Under the pieces are notes generated by a model. The model was not told the DNA's origin, made no database searches, and saw nothing but the letters and a program-made list of their open reading frames with translations. Made by a program: the position numbers and the translations under genes. Shown piece by piece: positions 42,559 through 53,787 of a stretch of 64,000 nucleotides of DNA (position 1 is its first letter; each line of letters starts with the position of its first letter). Source of the stretch: Teratosphaeria epicoccoides (taxonomy: Eukaryota > Ascomycota > Dothideomycetes > Mycosphaerellales > Teratosphaeriaceae); contig JADDMT010000025.1 of NCBI GenBank assembly GCA_021401465.1, positions 296,339 to 360,338 on the forward strand, given 5' to 3'.

Positions 42559-45491
42559 ATGCCTCAAGTCGACGAGGATCTGATAGCTCTTGCTCATGAC
42601 GAACGCCCGTTCCGACCTCAGGTCAAGATGTAGGGCAGGCAGCCTACGTCCGCCGCATGAAGCGTTATGAGAAAGACTGGAGAGAGTGCGTATGCTCTCA
42701 TACGCAGCAAATCCAGCATCATCTACTGATTACACGCGGCTAGATTTTGTTTTCAGGTCGGCCAACCAGTGCCTGCGGACGCGTCTCCTTTTGATCCGCT
42801 GAGACCTTTCTCGAGGAGCCTACCTTGCGCCGCATGTGCCCTGTAGCAATCCTCATTGCGCTCGGCATTGAAGACGAGGCCTTTGAAGACATTACTTGCC
42901 CTGGGGATTTGCTTCGACTGCGCTTCCAGCCAGGCCAAGAAACCATTCTAATCCGCATCCGCTCAGACAAGAAGAACCTGCCGATTCTTCGCCGAATTGA
43001 CCGGAGCGACAACATCTCAGAATCCAAGATCATAACTGCTGATCACCTGAACACCTATCTCACAGAACTTGGAAAGCGAGCTGGGTACACAGAGAATCTT
43101 ACTACATATTGCTTCCGTCGAGGTTTTGGCGACTAGCTCGATCGCCATGTCACATCAGCTTAGAGACGATGACAGATGGGCCACAAGAGTGATGACACCT
43201 TCTAGTACTATATCTCTCAGACGACAGGTTTGCATACGCAGGCAATCATGAATGGCACTAGGCAGGACTAGGAGGCAGTGGATTTGCTGAGGTCAATGCG
43301 GACTAAGCGAGACCTTGCTGCGCCTAAACCAAAGGGTTACCTGCTAACTAATTCTCGCTTCTGGCGTGTGGACGCACTCACCTCAGCTAAGCGGCTGAAA
43401 GTCATGGAAGAGCGGATTACTGCTATAGAACGGCACGCCCATCCGATGCGCCGCGACCAACCTAACGCAAAGCGGGATGTGTTCTAGGGCAGCGAGACAA
43501 CTAAGCCTTTCAGCAACGAGCTGGCGCGGCCCCTACCGTCTAAGCACCTTTCTGTATATCTGAAATACGATACTGCTAGGGCACGGCTCCTTACGGAGGT
43601 CTACTCTCAGTCTGAGGATGAGGTCATACCTCTCGACCAAGCAGTCTCTGTATACGTGCCCCTAGCAATGTCGCATCCACTAGCATGGAACTATCCTCAA
43701 GCTGAATCATCTCTGGCGAGCGACTGCCCTGCAAGTGGCAGAGAGGGTTCGCGGTACGTCTAACATCATAGTGTCCTCGTGTTGCCGTGCTGACCTTGCA
43801 AGTTTCATAGGGACGGGAGGACAGAGTTTAACCTCCATCTGTTGGCTTGCGCCCAAGAGTCTCGCGTACGCGCAGCAGTCAGCAGGGCGAGCACTCGATT
43901 TGGCTCGCAACATCGTTGCCGCTAGGCGAAGTGTAGAAAGGTGATACCCATGATAGATGTCTCGTCAGTCATGGCCCATCTCGTTGACCATTTTCGGCAC
44001 AATCAAAAGCGTTGTCAATGGGGCAACTGCCGGTTGCCCTTTCGCTCTGCCGCGCATCTGAGGGATCACCTGAGTCGTGCGCACGGGCTGCCACTGTCGC
44101 ACGGCCTTCCAAGAAAGGCGCGCTTCTGTTTTGAGTGCGCCCAACACTGCGGGACAGGTGCTGAATGGGACGCGCATTGCAATGGCCACCTAAAGGATCT
44201 TGATCTTTTTTGTGGAAGCATCATCCGTCGAGGTATTGTGATAATAGCCTCACGCTGCCTCTTCTGTCTTGGCTCCTCCGACTTGAATGCCGGAAGGAGA
44301 TTTGCTCAACATCCACGCCAGCCAGCATACCTTAAGCACTTGCTCAACCATCTGAAAAGGGTTCAAGAATAGCCAATCGCTTGTCCTTATCCTTGCTGCG
44401 CCACTAGCATCCAGGACGCGGCCGACTTTTGGGATCATACCAATGAAGTTCACGGCGTTGCCGGTCCTCACGACACGAGGCAGTACGTTCCAAACTCCGA
44501 AGAGACGCCAGCGCAGACAGACGACGCAATCAGAGAGCTCGAAGACCTAGGGTTGAATAATGAGTCCGATCTAGACGTCGAGGCAGACAGTGATGCTCAA
44601 GCCGGCCTCAGGCACGAAATCAATCCTGAAGCTGTCCAGGACCAGGATCGGTCGAGGCAGTTCGACGTGATGACTTGGAACTTGCCGCACCAAGACGAGA
44701 GCACCGACACCGATAGCCGTCGTTCTGATGCTATCCGCGAGGCGCTTGTCGGCCATGGAGACGATCTCGACTTTTGGAAGCCTGACCTCGAGCTTCACGA
44801 TTGCTGCAACGAGCCCGCAACAGCTGTTGTCGGCCCTAGAGATGATCCTGACCTTGAGCTTTACGACCTCTGCGACGAGCCCGTACTAACTGAACCTTTC
44901 GAGGCTTCGCATGCCCATGGCGAAGGCGGTGCATCGCTTGACAGTCCAGACTCAGATGATTCTGTGGCGCCTAACGATGCCGCTCTGGCAGACATGCTGT
45001 CCAGGCCTAAAGCCAGCATAGGTCTCCGGAAGCCGCTGAATGGCATTCGATATGGGCGTTACATGGACGACGCACTAGCGACCTCCCCAGTTGCTCCGCC
45101 AGCACTCATTGACGCCATTTCGCCGACCGAGAGTCAGGCGCAGAATTTAGGAGCTCAGGATGCATCTGACCTTTGTGACAAGATGGCTTCGAGCCTATTG
45201 TTCACACCGAAACTCATCTGTGAAGTGAATGGCTGCGGTAGAGCTTTTTCTGGCAGATCTCCTCTCATCCAGCATCAGAAAACCCATGCCGTCCGACGGT
45301 GTAACCACACAGGCTGTGATCTGGGATTTGCGACTTCGAAAGAGCTTCTCTCACACATGATCAGCACGCACAGGACCAGCTCGTGGATGTGTAACCTGTT
45401 CAAGAAAGATGGCAGTGTCTGCGCCTGGCCGTGTCGCGACTCACATCAGCTTTCCCGCCACAAGCAGAGCCATGCAAAAGGGCGCATCTAA
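42559..45491 (+). pseudogene. DUF3435 recombinase copy 2, decayed, with full zinc-finger C-terminus
   Basis: It starts MPQVDEDLIALAHDERPF, closely matching copy 1, then loses one base before 42633. Intron 1 is still visible (GTGCGT...GGCTAG). A deletion of about 590 bp relative to copy 1 removes the region corresponding to residues 61-257, including the first catalytic Arg. From 42825 the frame matches copy 1 but has in-frame TAG at Gln-type positions (such as FGD-stop-LDR) and one TGA. The 51-nt intron 2 of copy 1 is absent. Intron 3 is retained (ending TTTCATAG at about 43,811). TAG then replaces the Trp of CRWAKC, and another follows RVQE at 44370. Beyond it a long frame to 45491 holds acidic linkers and several zinc-finger-like segments (CEVNGCGRAFSGRS, CNHTGCDLGFATSK, and a last CAWPCRDSHQLSRH). 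The decay is C-to-T at CpA, as expected for RIP. Confidence 0.82.
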
Positions 45492-45961
45492 CAGAAAGGC
45501 CCACTGGCCAACTACCGCTGTCTTCAACTGCTGTCATTGTTGATCATTGTCATACACATCTCGTGCTCCCAGCGCAGTCCCGTCTAACACTTCTCCGGGT
45601 ACTCCTTCACCTGCTGAACTACTGGACTAGCGGATCGCTGGAATACTGGCCGACCCCGGGGAGAGAGAGAGGGTAGGAGCGGGGTCTTGCAGCAAAACTG
45701 TGCCGCTCCACAGCGTGGAGCTCTCGCCAAAGAGCAAGGCGCCGTCCACATGATAATGGTGTTGCTGTTTTCGGGCGCGATTAATATGTAACCTGGCACA
45801 AGAGAGCTTATCTGCTCTGGACCAACCTCTCACTGTACACGGATGCGATATATCAGGATACCCTCCAGCATTGCACTGACGTAACGGTACACAGACTGCT
45901 GGGAGAATTCCGTATGCGCCATCCTTGATTGCTGCAGTCAAGGACCGCGGACACTCATGCA

Positions 45962-46456
45962 TCATGCAAGACCATGCTTTGGTCTTGATAAGAGCAGTAG
46001 CAGGAGTACATATTGCTCGCATATGAAGACCCAGTCGGTAGGAGACTGTCTGAGTCCAAGGGACGATCGCTCTTCATTAAAGTATGCTTCGTCACAGGTT
46101 GTGCCAGCAAGCTGTATTCGCAAGTGTTCTTCTCCGTCCTTGATGCGTGTGCTGACAATGTTCTTGAAGATCCACAGGTCATCCTCCACAGACCGTGACC
46201 CTACGCAATGGTCCTGCGATCTGTCGGGCTCAGACTCCTTGTTGCTCGAAGCTTTGATAACAGCTGGTCCAGTCAAATCGATGGTCACATCGTCCGTCTT
46301 GCTGAGATAGGTCTCGCAGAAACCCTTGAACTGGCACTCAGAAAGGAGGAGCAGCCGGTAATCGTCGTAAGCCTTCATACGGTATTTAAGCCAGTCTTGC
46401 GTGGCTTCAGCGACGCACTCGCTGTTCTTCTGCGTTTTGGGTGATGTAGCAGACAT
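45962..46456 (-). CDS. Hypothetical protein, unsupported family
   Basis: Single frame of 164 residues starting MSATSPKTQKNSECVAEATQ with mixed charged and hydrophobic composition (KAYDDYRLLLLSECQFKGF) and a Leu-run near the C-terminus before SRPKHGLA. No family, signal peptide or domain is recognised. It is listed because composition looks more coding than its neighbours, but chance is not excluded. Flanking stretches 45,492-45,961 and 46,457-46,855 contain nothing else I can support. Confidence 0.33.
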   Translation of the reverse strand: MSATSPKTQKNSECVAEATQDWLKYRMKAYDDYRLLLLSECQFKGFCETYLSKTDDVTIDLTGPAVIKASSNKESEPDRSQDHCVGSRSVEDDLWIFKNIVSTRIKDGEEHLRIQLAGTTCDEAYFNEERSSLGLRQSPTDWVFICEQYVLLLLLLSRPKHGLA

Positions 46457-46855
46457 GATCTACCAGCGTGTGCATGTGATCTATCCGCTATAAGCTCGAG
46501 AACGGCTGAACAGGTTTTCAAGTTCGCATCGTTGTCTCATAGATCATTGTACAACAGGCGGATGACGTGCACAATGGTCGGTGATATGCCTCGTTGAGGA
46601 TGTACATGACGCTAGCGTTATATGTCATTTTCTCCTTCACGATAGTGCACGGGGCATCGACAGTGCTGTGAATCATGTGCTAATGTGGCGTTACCTGGCG
46701 ACGGAGTTCAAGTTCCCCATGTTCGTCTCGCAGTAACTTTGATGATTCGCGATCGCTCACGGGGCGGGCCGCGCTCTCCGGAACATGTATACACTTATCA
46801 CATGTCTGCATGCATCGCCGAAGTTCAGGGCACCTCGCTATACCAATTTGCCAGC

Positions 46856-47280
46856 ATGAGTCGCCCAATCACCAGCGACACGTCTGCGAAGGAGATTAAA
46901 GCATTGCTTGGACTGACAAGTAGCGCTACAGACGAATGGCGATGGAGTCAATTTACGGTAGGGCGGGGCTTGCTAGACCCAAGGAATTCCTTACTGAGGC
47001 TGATTATTACTGTTTGTAGAATGCCGCAAAAGGAATATACTTAGCATACGAACCGCCAGATTTGCCTTGGAAGGAGATCCCGCCGAACATAAGAGATGCT
47101 ATGAGTGATCAGTTACTATCCAGATGTCCAACAGAATGGCGCGAAGCCCAGAGCGATAGTACTCTGCTGCATCGGGTTGTTATTTGGAGGTTAATGACCT
47201 GTCACCACAAGAGAAATCAGTGGAAGAAGACGAGCAGTAGTGGGTCCCTACACCAGGTTGTATATGCAGCCAAAGATTGA
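46856..47280 (+). CDS. Small two-exon protein of unknown function
   Basis: Exons 46856-46957 and 47020-47280 join across a 62-nt intron (GTAGGG...TTTGTAG) in frame, giving 120 residues. It starts MSRPITSDTSAKEIKALLGL and contains EWRWSQFTNAAKGIYLAYEP and LPWKEIPPNIRDAMSDQLL, an amphipathic helical protein. An overlapping frame continues to 47497 with an Ala/Glu/Pro repeat (VAEQAEPAEPAGPAVAGHS) ending NPDFYDPVRQG; a missed intron or a frameshift near 47,230-47,270 may join the two into one protein of about 190 residues. No family is recognised. Confidence 0.48.
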
Positions 47281-47724
47281 CATATCTACAGGCTTGTTAG
47301 GGACGGCGGGGCCTGACACAAGCCCTAATGCTGGTGACAGCGAATCAGTGGCAGCTAGACCAGCTGGAGTAGCAGAGCAAGCAGAGCCAGCAGAGCCAGC
47401 AGGACCAGCAGTAGCTGGCCATAGTGCAGAATCTGCGCCGCTTACAGGGGATAGTGCATTGAACCCAGACTTCTACGATCCTGTTCGACAAGGATGAGCG
47501 GCAATTCAGAGCTGTTCTATGGACACATCCCGTCCCCAACGCCTCAATCTTCGCCCTCTCGCCGATACGCATCTGTAGTGCTGCATGTGGTTAAGATATA
47601 TCTATCGGGCCAAGGACAACTAAGCTTCGGTCCGAGCAATGCGAGGAGCATCACCAGCACCACTCGCATGATCAGCATGACTCCATGCTGCACGACAGTA
47701 TTACTAGCACCACCAGCATCATGA

Positions 47725-48131
47725 GTGTCACGCTATCTGCAGGGTGAGAGACAGTAGAGTTCCGGTCCGGGCAACCCAGTGCGCATGCCTAGCATCACTA
47801 GCATGACTGTCATCCTTGGCATGATTGGCATGACTAGCATGACTGGCATGACTGGCATGACTTCACGCCGCACCAGCACCACCAGCATTACAATCGTCAC
47901 GATATCTGCAAGGTGGAGAGACAGTAGAGTTCCGGTCCAAGCAACCCAGTGCGCATGCCTAGCATCACTGGCATGACTGTCATCCTTGGCATGATTAGCA
48001 TGACTGGCATGACTGGCATGACTGGCATGACTCCACGCTGCACTAGCACCACCAGCATTACAATTGTCACGATATCTGCAGGGTGGAGAGACAGTAGAGT
48101 TCCGGTCTGAGCAACCTGAGCCGCATGACTA
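47725..48131. repeat. 170-bp higher-order tandem repeat
   Basis: The marker GAGACAGTAGAGTTCCGGTC recurs at 47747, 47917 and 48087, exactly 170 bp apart. Each unit contains a short run of 9-bp blocks of the type GGCATGACT. A more diverged unit is visible upstream from about 47,590. Confidence 0.85.
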
Positions 48132-48250
48132 GCATCACTGGCATCACTGGCATCACTGGCATCACTGGCATCACTGGCATCACTGGCATCACTGGCATCA
48201 CTGGCATCACTGGCATCACTGGCATCACTGGCATCACTGGCATCACTGGC
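48132..48250. repeat. 9-bp minisatellite, about 13 copies
   Basis: Near-perfect array of GCATCACTG at the end of the 170-bp repeats. It looks like an expansion of the 9-bp blocks within those units. All frames on both strands stay open across it (Ile-Thr-Gly on plus, Ser-Asp-Ala on minus), so the long open frames here are a by-product of the repeat and are not annotated as genes. Confidence 0.9.
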
Positions 48251-48363
48251 ATTGCTGGCTTCGCTAGCATCACTGACAATCGCGAAGCTCGCTTTCATGT
48301 GCAGTATTGCGGCGCAATGAGCTTGTGATGCCATCCCCTGCATGTATTGTCCTTATCGCAACA

Positions 48364-49256
48364 ATGATGTTGGTTCGTCGTGTGTCCATATTCTTCCTAT
48401 TCGTCACCTTGTTCCGACCATCCAGAGGAGGGACACTGACACACATCGACGTTGCATTTCACAGCCTGATGTCTAGCATCAGATCGCACGGCCTGTACTC
48501 CTGCAGCGTGACTGAGGTACGCAAAGTGCAATGCACCATCCCCAACAGTATGCTAATGAGCAACTTCAGAGTCTGCCGTGCAATGAACTGGAGTTCAAAG
48601 AGGACGTTGCAAAGATTAATCTGCTCAAGATCAAGAAGCTTCCTGCAAGAGCACAATGGAGATCGCTCATGGAACTCGAATATAAGGATTATTGCGACTT
48701 GAAGCGCGGAGTGCAACAGCAGGTATCGTCGATCTAAACGCTGAGGGAGATAAATGCTTACATACAATAGACACCACCTGGGTTGCTTGATGTGATAGGG
48801 TTCCTATGGGTACAAAAGGAACGAAAGGTGATGGACGTCCTTCTTACAGACGGCCTATGGATCAACATGGTCTCTCTTCTAGAAGACTCTATGGGCATTG
48901 GCTCTCAGCTGGTTGAGCGTTGCTTTGGACGACCCTGCCCTGAATGATGTTTGTCTTTACTACGCGCGAGGTGCGCAGACACTTGTCCCATTCCTGACTC
49001 TGTGCCGGCATTTCGACTGCAAATTCGTGATGTACTGGTCGTACACGAAGCGTCTGGCAGACATGTGTCAGTCAACCTTCCGGCGCTATTTGAGACAATG
49101 GGATGGAAGCTAGTAACGGAGAATCTTTCCTGTCCGCAGCAGATTGTGCACAGAATCGAAGAGATATACAGTCCAGCTCCTCAGCGCCGAGACTGCATCA
49201 CTATTGCTTTTGAGGGGGTCAGGAGAGTATTGATGGGTAGGATACGAGAGTCTTGA
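48364..49256 (+). CDS. Multi-exon orphan gene
   Basis: Four exons keep frame: 48364-48516, 48570-48722, 48771-48918 and 48979-49256, with introns of 53, 48 and 60 nt. Intron 1 has GTACGC, a TGCTAATG branch-like site and TTCAG. The product is about 243 residues: a hydrophobic N-terminus (SIFFLFVTLF), a charged middle (KEDVAKINLLKIKKLPARA), and a C-terminal part including RDVLVVHEASGRHVSVNLP and RRDCITIAFEGVRR. The third donor is less certain. A different 3' splice from GTATTG at 49226 to GATTAG at 49321 would extend the gene into the open stretch downstream. No family is recognised. Confidence 0.5.
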
Positions 49257-49321
49257 AAATCAGAAGTCAAGTCCCGTCCTCGTACATACATGGTATCGTT
49301 AGGCGTAGTTGGACAAGATTA

Positions 49322-49888
49322 GGATCTGAGTGAGATTCCGCAACGACGAATCGCTGAGCTAGTCCCACGGCAGTCATTATGGCGTTTGAACGTCGGTGTG
49401 GCTCGATGGGTGAGCCTGTTAGTGAGATCCGCTCTGGAGCAGGCATTAGACATTATGGTTATCAACGCCAACATCCAATGCAAATTTGGCGCATGGCTCA
49501 GCACTTGGCCTCGATGGTATTAGCAAACAGGAAATCCGCGCAAAGCACAGCAGTACGCTTCCTGCTGAGGCCGATAGACAGGCAAGAGCAGCCTTAGTTT
49601 CGCCGCTGGCTGTGTGCTCTGGAATGCCTCTATGATCGTCGATATGACAAATCTCGTACTGACGCAATCAGTGAAGAGTCAATTCTGTCTGTTCCCATCA
49701 CCTCGAACCGTACCGACCAAACCATTGTCTTCACTGGACGCGATGGCAATGGCTGTGCTTGGCTTTCGTCGCTTGGCTATCATTTATCGCCACCTGCAGC
49801 AATGGTCAGTGCCGTGAGCATTGCGACAGCACCTGCGATGCCCTTCACAGCGAGCAGAGCATATGTGTCTGAGAGAGGGGGACTGTAG
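49322..49888 (+). other. Open stretches that may be further exons of the upstream orphan gene
   Basis: From GATCTGAGTGAG (49322) a frame without ATG reads SEIPQRRIAELVPRQ and LLVRSALEQALDIMVINA to about 49,510. After 49,599 another reads FRRWLCALECLYDRRYDKSR and TIVFTGRDGNGCAWLSSLGY up to TAG at 49886-49888. Both look coding in composition, but I could not find one splice pattern that joins them. From 49,889 to 50,415 nothing is supported beyond three imperfect copies of a roughly 20-bp motif containing CAATYTTGACTT at 50,400-50,455. Confidence 0.3.
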
Positions 49889-50415
49889 CTCGCTCAGAGG
49901 TGCCTACCATGAGCAGAATTCCTTGTCACAGTTGTCACGCTGGCAGCAAAAGCGCGCCTCATAGCACCTTTGGCACTGGTAGCATGAGCACTTCTGTCTC
50001 GAGCGATCGCGTCGACATTGCCAATTGCCTAAGATCATGCATTTCACACACCTGGGTCTGGCATATGGAAGTCCCCAAGGCGGCAAAGTCGGAACAAGGT
50101 CCTGCCGAACGAAATCAGAATCAGCATGTGCTAATGCTGCAAACGACGTTTTTGCTTACATGAAGAGACAGCAGCCCTTGTTGCTGTTCTACCCATGCGC
50201 TGACCGAGCTCTCAGTAGACGTTGATAGTTGCTGAAACATGTTAGGGAAGTCTAAGATAGTCCATAAAGCAATTCACTAACCATGGCAGATGGCACCTGT
50301 TGCCTTGTAACACTCCAGTCTTGCTCTATGGCTAGCATTCGCTCAGTGGTAGGCAAGGCTGGCGTCTGTACCTGATGAAAAGTGTCTTCGCTTCATTCAA
50401 ACCAATCTTGACTTG

Positions 50416-51309
50416 TCAAACCAATTTTGACTTCTCAATCCAATCTTGACTTCTCGACTCAAACAGCATCTCAAGGTCCCGACAACCACTCCTAGTCGCA
50501 ATCTCGCGCGGCGTTGGGTCCACATTCGTTGTCCCTGCTCGCTTTGGCCTGTCTGCCTTGGCACCCAGGTGTAGTAGTATGCGGACGACTTCCACATTCT
50601 TGTCTTCGCAAGCCTTATGCAGAGGCGTGCCTCTTTTCAAATGACCGCGGAAGCGAAATGACTTAGGATCTTCCCACAGCGTTTCGTCGTACGGCGCCCC
50701 TTTCTCAGCAAGCTTCTGAATCAGTTCAACGCTAGGAGGTTGTCGGCGCACTGCTGAATGCATCAAATAACCCTTCTTCATGTCTGGTTCTTCCTCTAGT
50801 AGCAATGTAACGACCGACTCATCCCCGTACGCAATAGCGCACGATAGTGGCGTTTCGTCAATGTCGCAACTAGTAGCACTGGGGTCTGCGCCAAGATCGA
50901 CCAGCCACCTGGCCATTGTGGCATCAGTGAGTACCCTGCTGCAGAGAGTCAGCTACAGGAAGCAGGCAACATGAGAATTCGATTCTTACCCTAAGACAGG
51001 AGGTTCAAATCTGTCCAGCGGCTTGTTGATGCTCCAGCCAGAGCGGAAAAGCTTCGAGAGTGACTCTTGATCACCAAGTTCTGCTGCAGCTGCAACTGCA
51101 GAGCCTGAGGGAGGGATTTCTTGCAGTAGAAAGTCCAGCATGTGAGGTCGCTTGTATCTGATAGCATCGACAAGCAGCTGAGGTGGAGGGCGCTCTTGCA
51201 GCTTGGCTTTCCAGGCAGCTAGTTTGCATTGGACATTCTCGATGTTGCCAAAGCGCACTGCATCTTGGACATCGTCGAATACAGTATACGGGATACTGAT
51301 CTGCTCCAT
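50416..51309 (-). CDS. Ankyrin-repeat protein
   Basis: Exons 51309-50990 and 50938-50416 join across a 51-nt intron (GTAAGA...CTGCAG) in frame: PPVLG continues to RVLTDATMARWLVDLGADPS. The product is 280 residues, MEQISIPYTVFDDVQDAVRF at the start. Ankyrin repeats are evident at WLVDLGADPS...TPLSCAIAYGDESVVTLLLE and RGTPLHKACEDKNVEVVRIL. Such proteins mediate protein binding; partner and role are unknown. No membrane or effector domain is seen. The last residues overlap a short repeat around 50,400-50,455. Confidence 0.78.
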
Positions 51310-51554
51310 GTTGAGATGAGTAAATTCTGGACAATGCTAACAGCGTGCGTCGTCGCGAATGACGGTATCAATCAACTTGAAAACACCTTCTTCGAGGAAA
51401 TGGAAGAGCTGGACAGCGGGGTTGGGTTCGTCCGCATTAAGGCGTTTCCTGGGCAGCCGGGTCCATGGGGCCCACGCTTCTGGTACCATGTCAGTTGCAG
51501 AACCCAGATTCCTTATCGAAGACATACAGGACATGCATGCAGGTAATCCATTTC

Positions 51555-51705
51555 GATCCAATGCAGCCAACGATCCAATGCAGCCAACGATCCAATGCAG
51601 CCAACGATCCAATGCAGCCAACGATCAATGCAGCCAACGATCCAATGCAGCCAACGATCCAATGCAGCCAACGATCCAATGCAGCCAACGATCCAATGCA
51701 GCCAA
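51555..51705. repeat. 17-bp tandem array, nine copies
   Basis: Nine copies of GATCCAATGCAGCCAAC in tandem; the fifth lacks two bases (GATCAATGCAG). The copies are otherwise nearly identical, suggesting recent expansion. Flanking DNA from 51,310 to 52,019 carries no gene I can support. Confidence 0.92.
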
Positions 51706-52019
51706 ATGTCCTTCAGCGGCACAGCTACACTTCAATGACATCGACCTCCTAGCGATGTCTGCCACCCTGCTTTCCTCGCACTGCTCCAGTACTTCCCGAG
51801 TAGTCTGTCCGAAGATTGACTGGGGTGATGGTGAAGGCGGTCCTGATACTTGCCCACCAAAACCCACCTTTCAGCTGGAGCGATCAATGCATAGTCAGCC
51901 AGGCACGAAAGGGTCAAGAAGCGCAGTCTTCCTGCAATTGATGTTCACAACTCGAAAGTCTACATCATTCTACCCGCATTCCACCAACTGTCAACCTTTC
52001 GCACTGCACCAAAGCTGAG

Positions 52020-52556
52020 ATGGCGGAACAGTCATTTTTTGCACGCCTCCGGGACCGTCGCGTGATTCTTGTGGTCGGAATGAACGAGGTCAAGATCTTA
52101 CAGTCGGACGACAATAATTACGTGGCAATTGGTACAGAGGCGCTGAACGGGTGCTCGGGTGTTGTCGTCCTTGGAACGCGGGCGATCATCATGGCACATA
52201 TTTCCCCATTGCCACCAGGGGAAGACACCGGCGGTCCACCTGACCGTGGTGTTCGACATTTCGCACACAAGCTACTGGAGGTGCGCGAGCTGTACAGAGA
52301 GCATCAGCATCTCTTTAGCGACGCTCCAGTCGTATGGGGAATATTCGCTCGACTGGACGGAGAAATCACAATGGATCATCAAGTTGAGCTGGCTGAGAGT
52401 CTTTTCGGATCAATGCGCCTGCCTCGCAAAGCCGCCTTCTACGATGTCCAATATCCCTTCCGCGCCGTACCACCAGCCAAAGGGACAGCAGTTGCTGTCC
52501 GAGGCACCGCAACCCAAGCGCCTCGACTGTTTGTCGAAGACCGCGAACAACAATAG
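52020..52556 (+). CDS. Single-exon protein of a widespread uncharacterised fungal family
   Basis: A 178-residue frame starting MAEQSFFARLRDRRVILVV, with YVAIGTEALNGCSGVVVLGT and AIIMAHISPLPPG near the N-terminus and APRLFVEDREQQ at the end. I associate the GC-x-V-V-x-L, A-HI-P-P and LFVEDR pattern with small uncharacterised proteins that recur in fungal accessory regions; that is recollection rather than a search result. No signal peptide or membrane segment is present. The gene is compact and undamaged, unlike several neighbours. Confidence 0.7.
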   Translation: MAEQSFFARLRDRRVILVVGMNEVKILQSDDNNYVAIGTEALNGCSGVVVLGTRAIIMAHISPLPPGEDTGGPPDRGVRHFAHKLLEVRELYREHQHLFSDAPVVWGIFARLDGEITMDHQVELAESLFGSMRLPRKAAFYDVQYPFRAVPPAKGTAVAVRGTATQAPRLFVEDREQQ

Positions 52557-53259
52557 ACTGGCATCACACAATAGCAACAAGCGACGCGCGCGAGAGTTGG
52601 GAGTGCAAATATCTGCTTAAGCACCGGGAATATGCTGATGGTCGCTACACATTGTCTCGAGGTTCAGCGGTAGCGTCCATTGTTGATTGTCCTCGATCAG
52701 ATACCCTAGTTACCACGGACAATGGCAGTGTTTTCCAAGACTTGGCAAGCGTTACAAAAGCCTCGAGGGGATTGCCCTTTTGCAGTTCAGCCTGGCGCCT
52801 TCTTAGTTCGGACTCATGGTTGGATTCCGATCCCAGTAGCGCCTGTCCTGTGCTTCCCTTTGCCGTTCCCTTTCCAGTCTTTCCAGTGTCCTCTTGCGCC
52901 TGAGAAGAGCACGCTGGCGTTTGGATGGTTTGAACGTAGTATCAGGGACCTGTGTGGCTTATTGTCATTACCAATGCAACGATGCGCTTCTCAAATCAAT
53001 GTACCTTCTGTATCTTGCCTTTGATAACAACAGTATTGGTTTCAATGAAACCTCGCTTGAAGCAGATGTCGTAGCGTCCGGCCTCGTCGCCAATCACAAT
53101 GTCTTTGCTGCTGGCTCAGTCAGTACCATATTAACAGAAGTTAATGAGCAAATGGACTCACCTTGCACATTTGCCAACTTCACCCTGTAGCACCTTGTCC
53201 TCAAAGGCGGTGATGGACGTAAGATCGCTGATGCAGTCGGCAAAGACCCAACTGTCCTC
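52557..53259. other. Intergenic, no gene recognised
   Basis: Only short frames without motifs on either strand. Confidence 0.45.
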
Positions 53260-53592
53260 CTATCCAATGATTGTGTCCCAGCCTCGATAGAGGAGAGACG
53301 CTACGTACGACCTCAGAGGTCGCCCTTCCACAGTGCTTCTGAGGTATACACCATCGTAAGGCGCTGGCACCACAGTAGGCGCCCAGCGTACTTTGTACAT
53401 CACTTCGCCCTCATCGATAATGTGCCAGGACGCCAGAATCCTGTCGATGCGAAAGTCTTCGGAGGTGCGATCCTGTTCGAATGGTCGGCGCACCGGTTCT
53501 GCCATCACTGTTGGATGACTTAGACTGAGCATATCAAGATCAGAATGCTTGGATTGAACGATACAATCGGGCTTGGTTGATGAGTGCGTCAA
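53260..53592 (-). CDS. Possible small chromodomain-like protein
   Basis: A 110-residue frame. Residues about 47-75 (FRIDRILASWHIIDEGEVMY, then KVRWAPTVVP) loosely resemble the three-strand core of a chromodomain (V-x-x-I-L ... Y-x-V-x-W). The aromatic cage cannot be confirmed and the C-terminal helix is not clear. It could be a fragment of a retroelement integrase tail or chance similarity. Confidence 0.28.
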   Translation of the reverse strand: MTHSSTKPDCIVQSKHSDLDMLSLSHPTVMAEPVRRPFEQDRTSEDFRIDRILASWHIIDEGEVMYKVRWAPTVVPAPYDGVYLRSTVEGRPLRSYVASLLYRGWDTIIG

Positions 53593-53787
53593 GATATGGG
53601 TGTGGTCCGTAGTATAGTCGAAGGTAATGCTTTGCCTCGTCGGGGTGCAAAGCTTTATACCAACCAGATCGACGCACTCCTCGGCAACATGCCTGACGAC
53701 GGTATTTAGGAGATCTCAAAAATAACAGCCATCAAGATCTGCCTGCAGCATGATGAGGCAGTGTACACAAGTGCCGCATCCAGCGGC

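Noticed and set aside
47779..48343. Collagen-like (Gly-Ile-Thr)n or (Ser-Asp-Ala)n proteins
   Set aside because: A 9-bp repeat keeps all frames open on both strands; there is no start context, intron pattern or flanking domain.
51555..51705. CRISPR-like array
   Set aside because: Units are contiguous with no unique spacers, and this is eukaryotic DNA.
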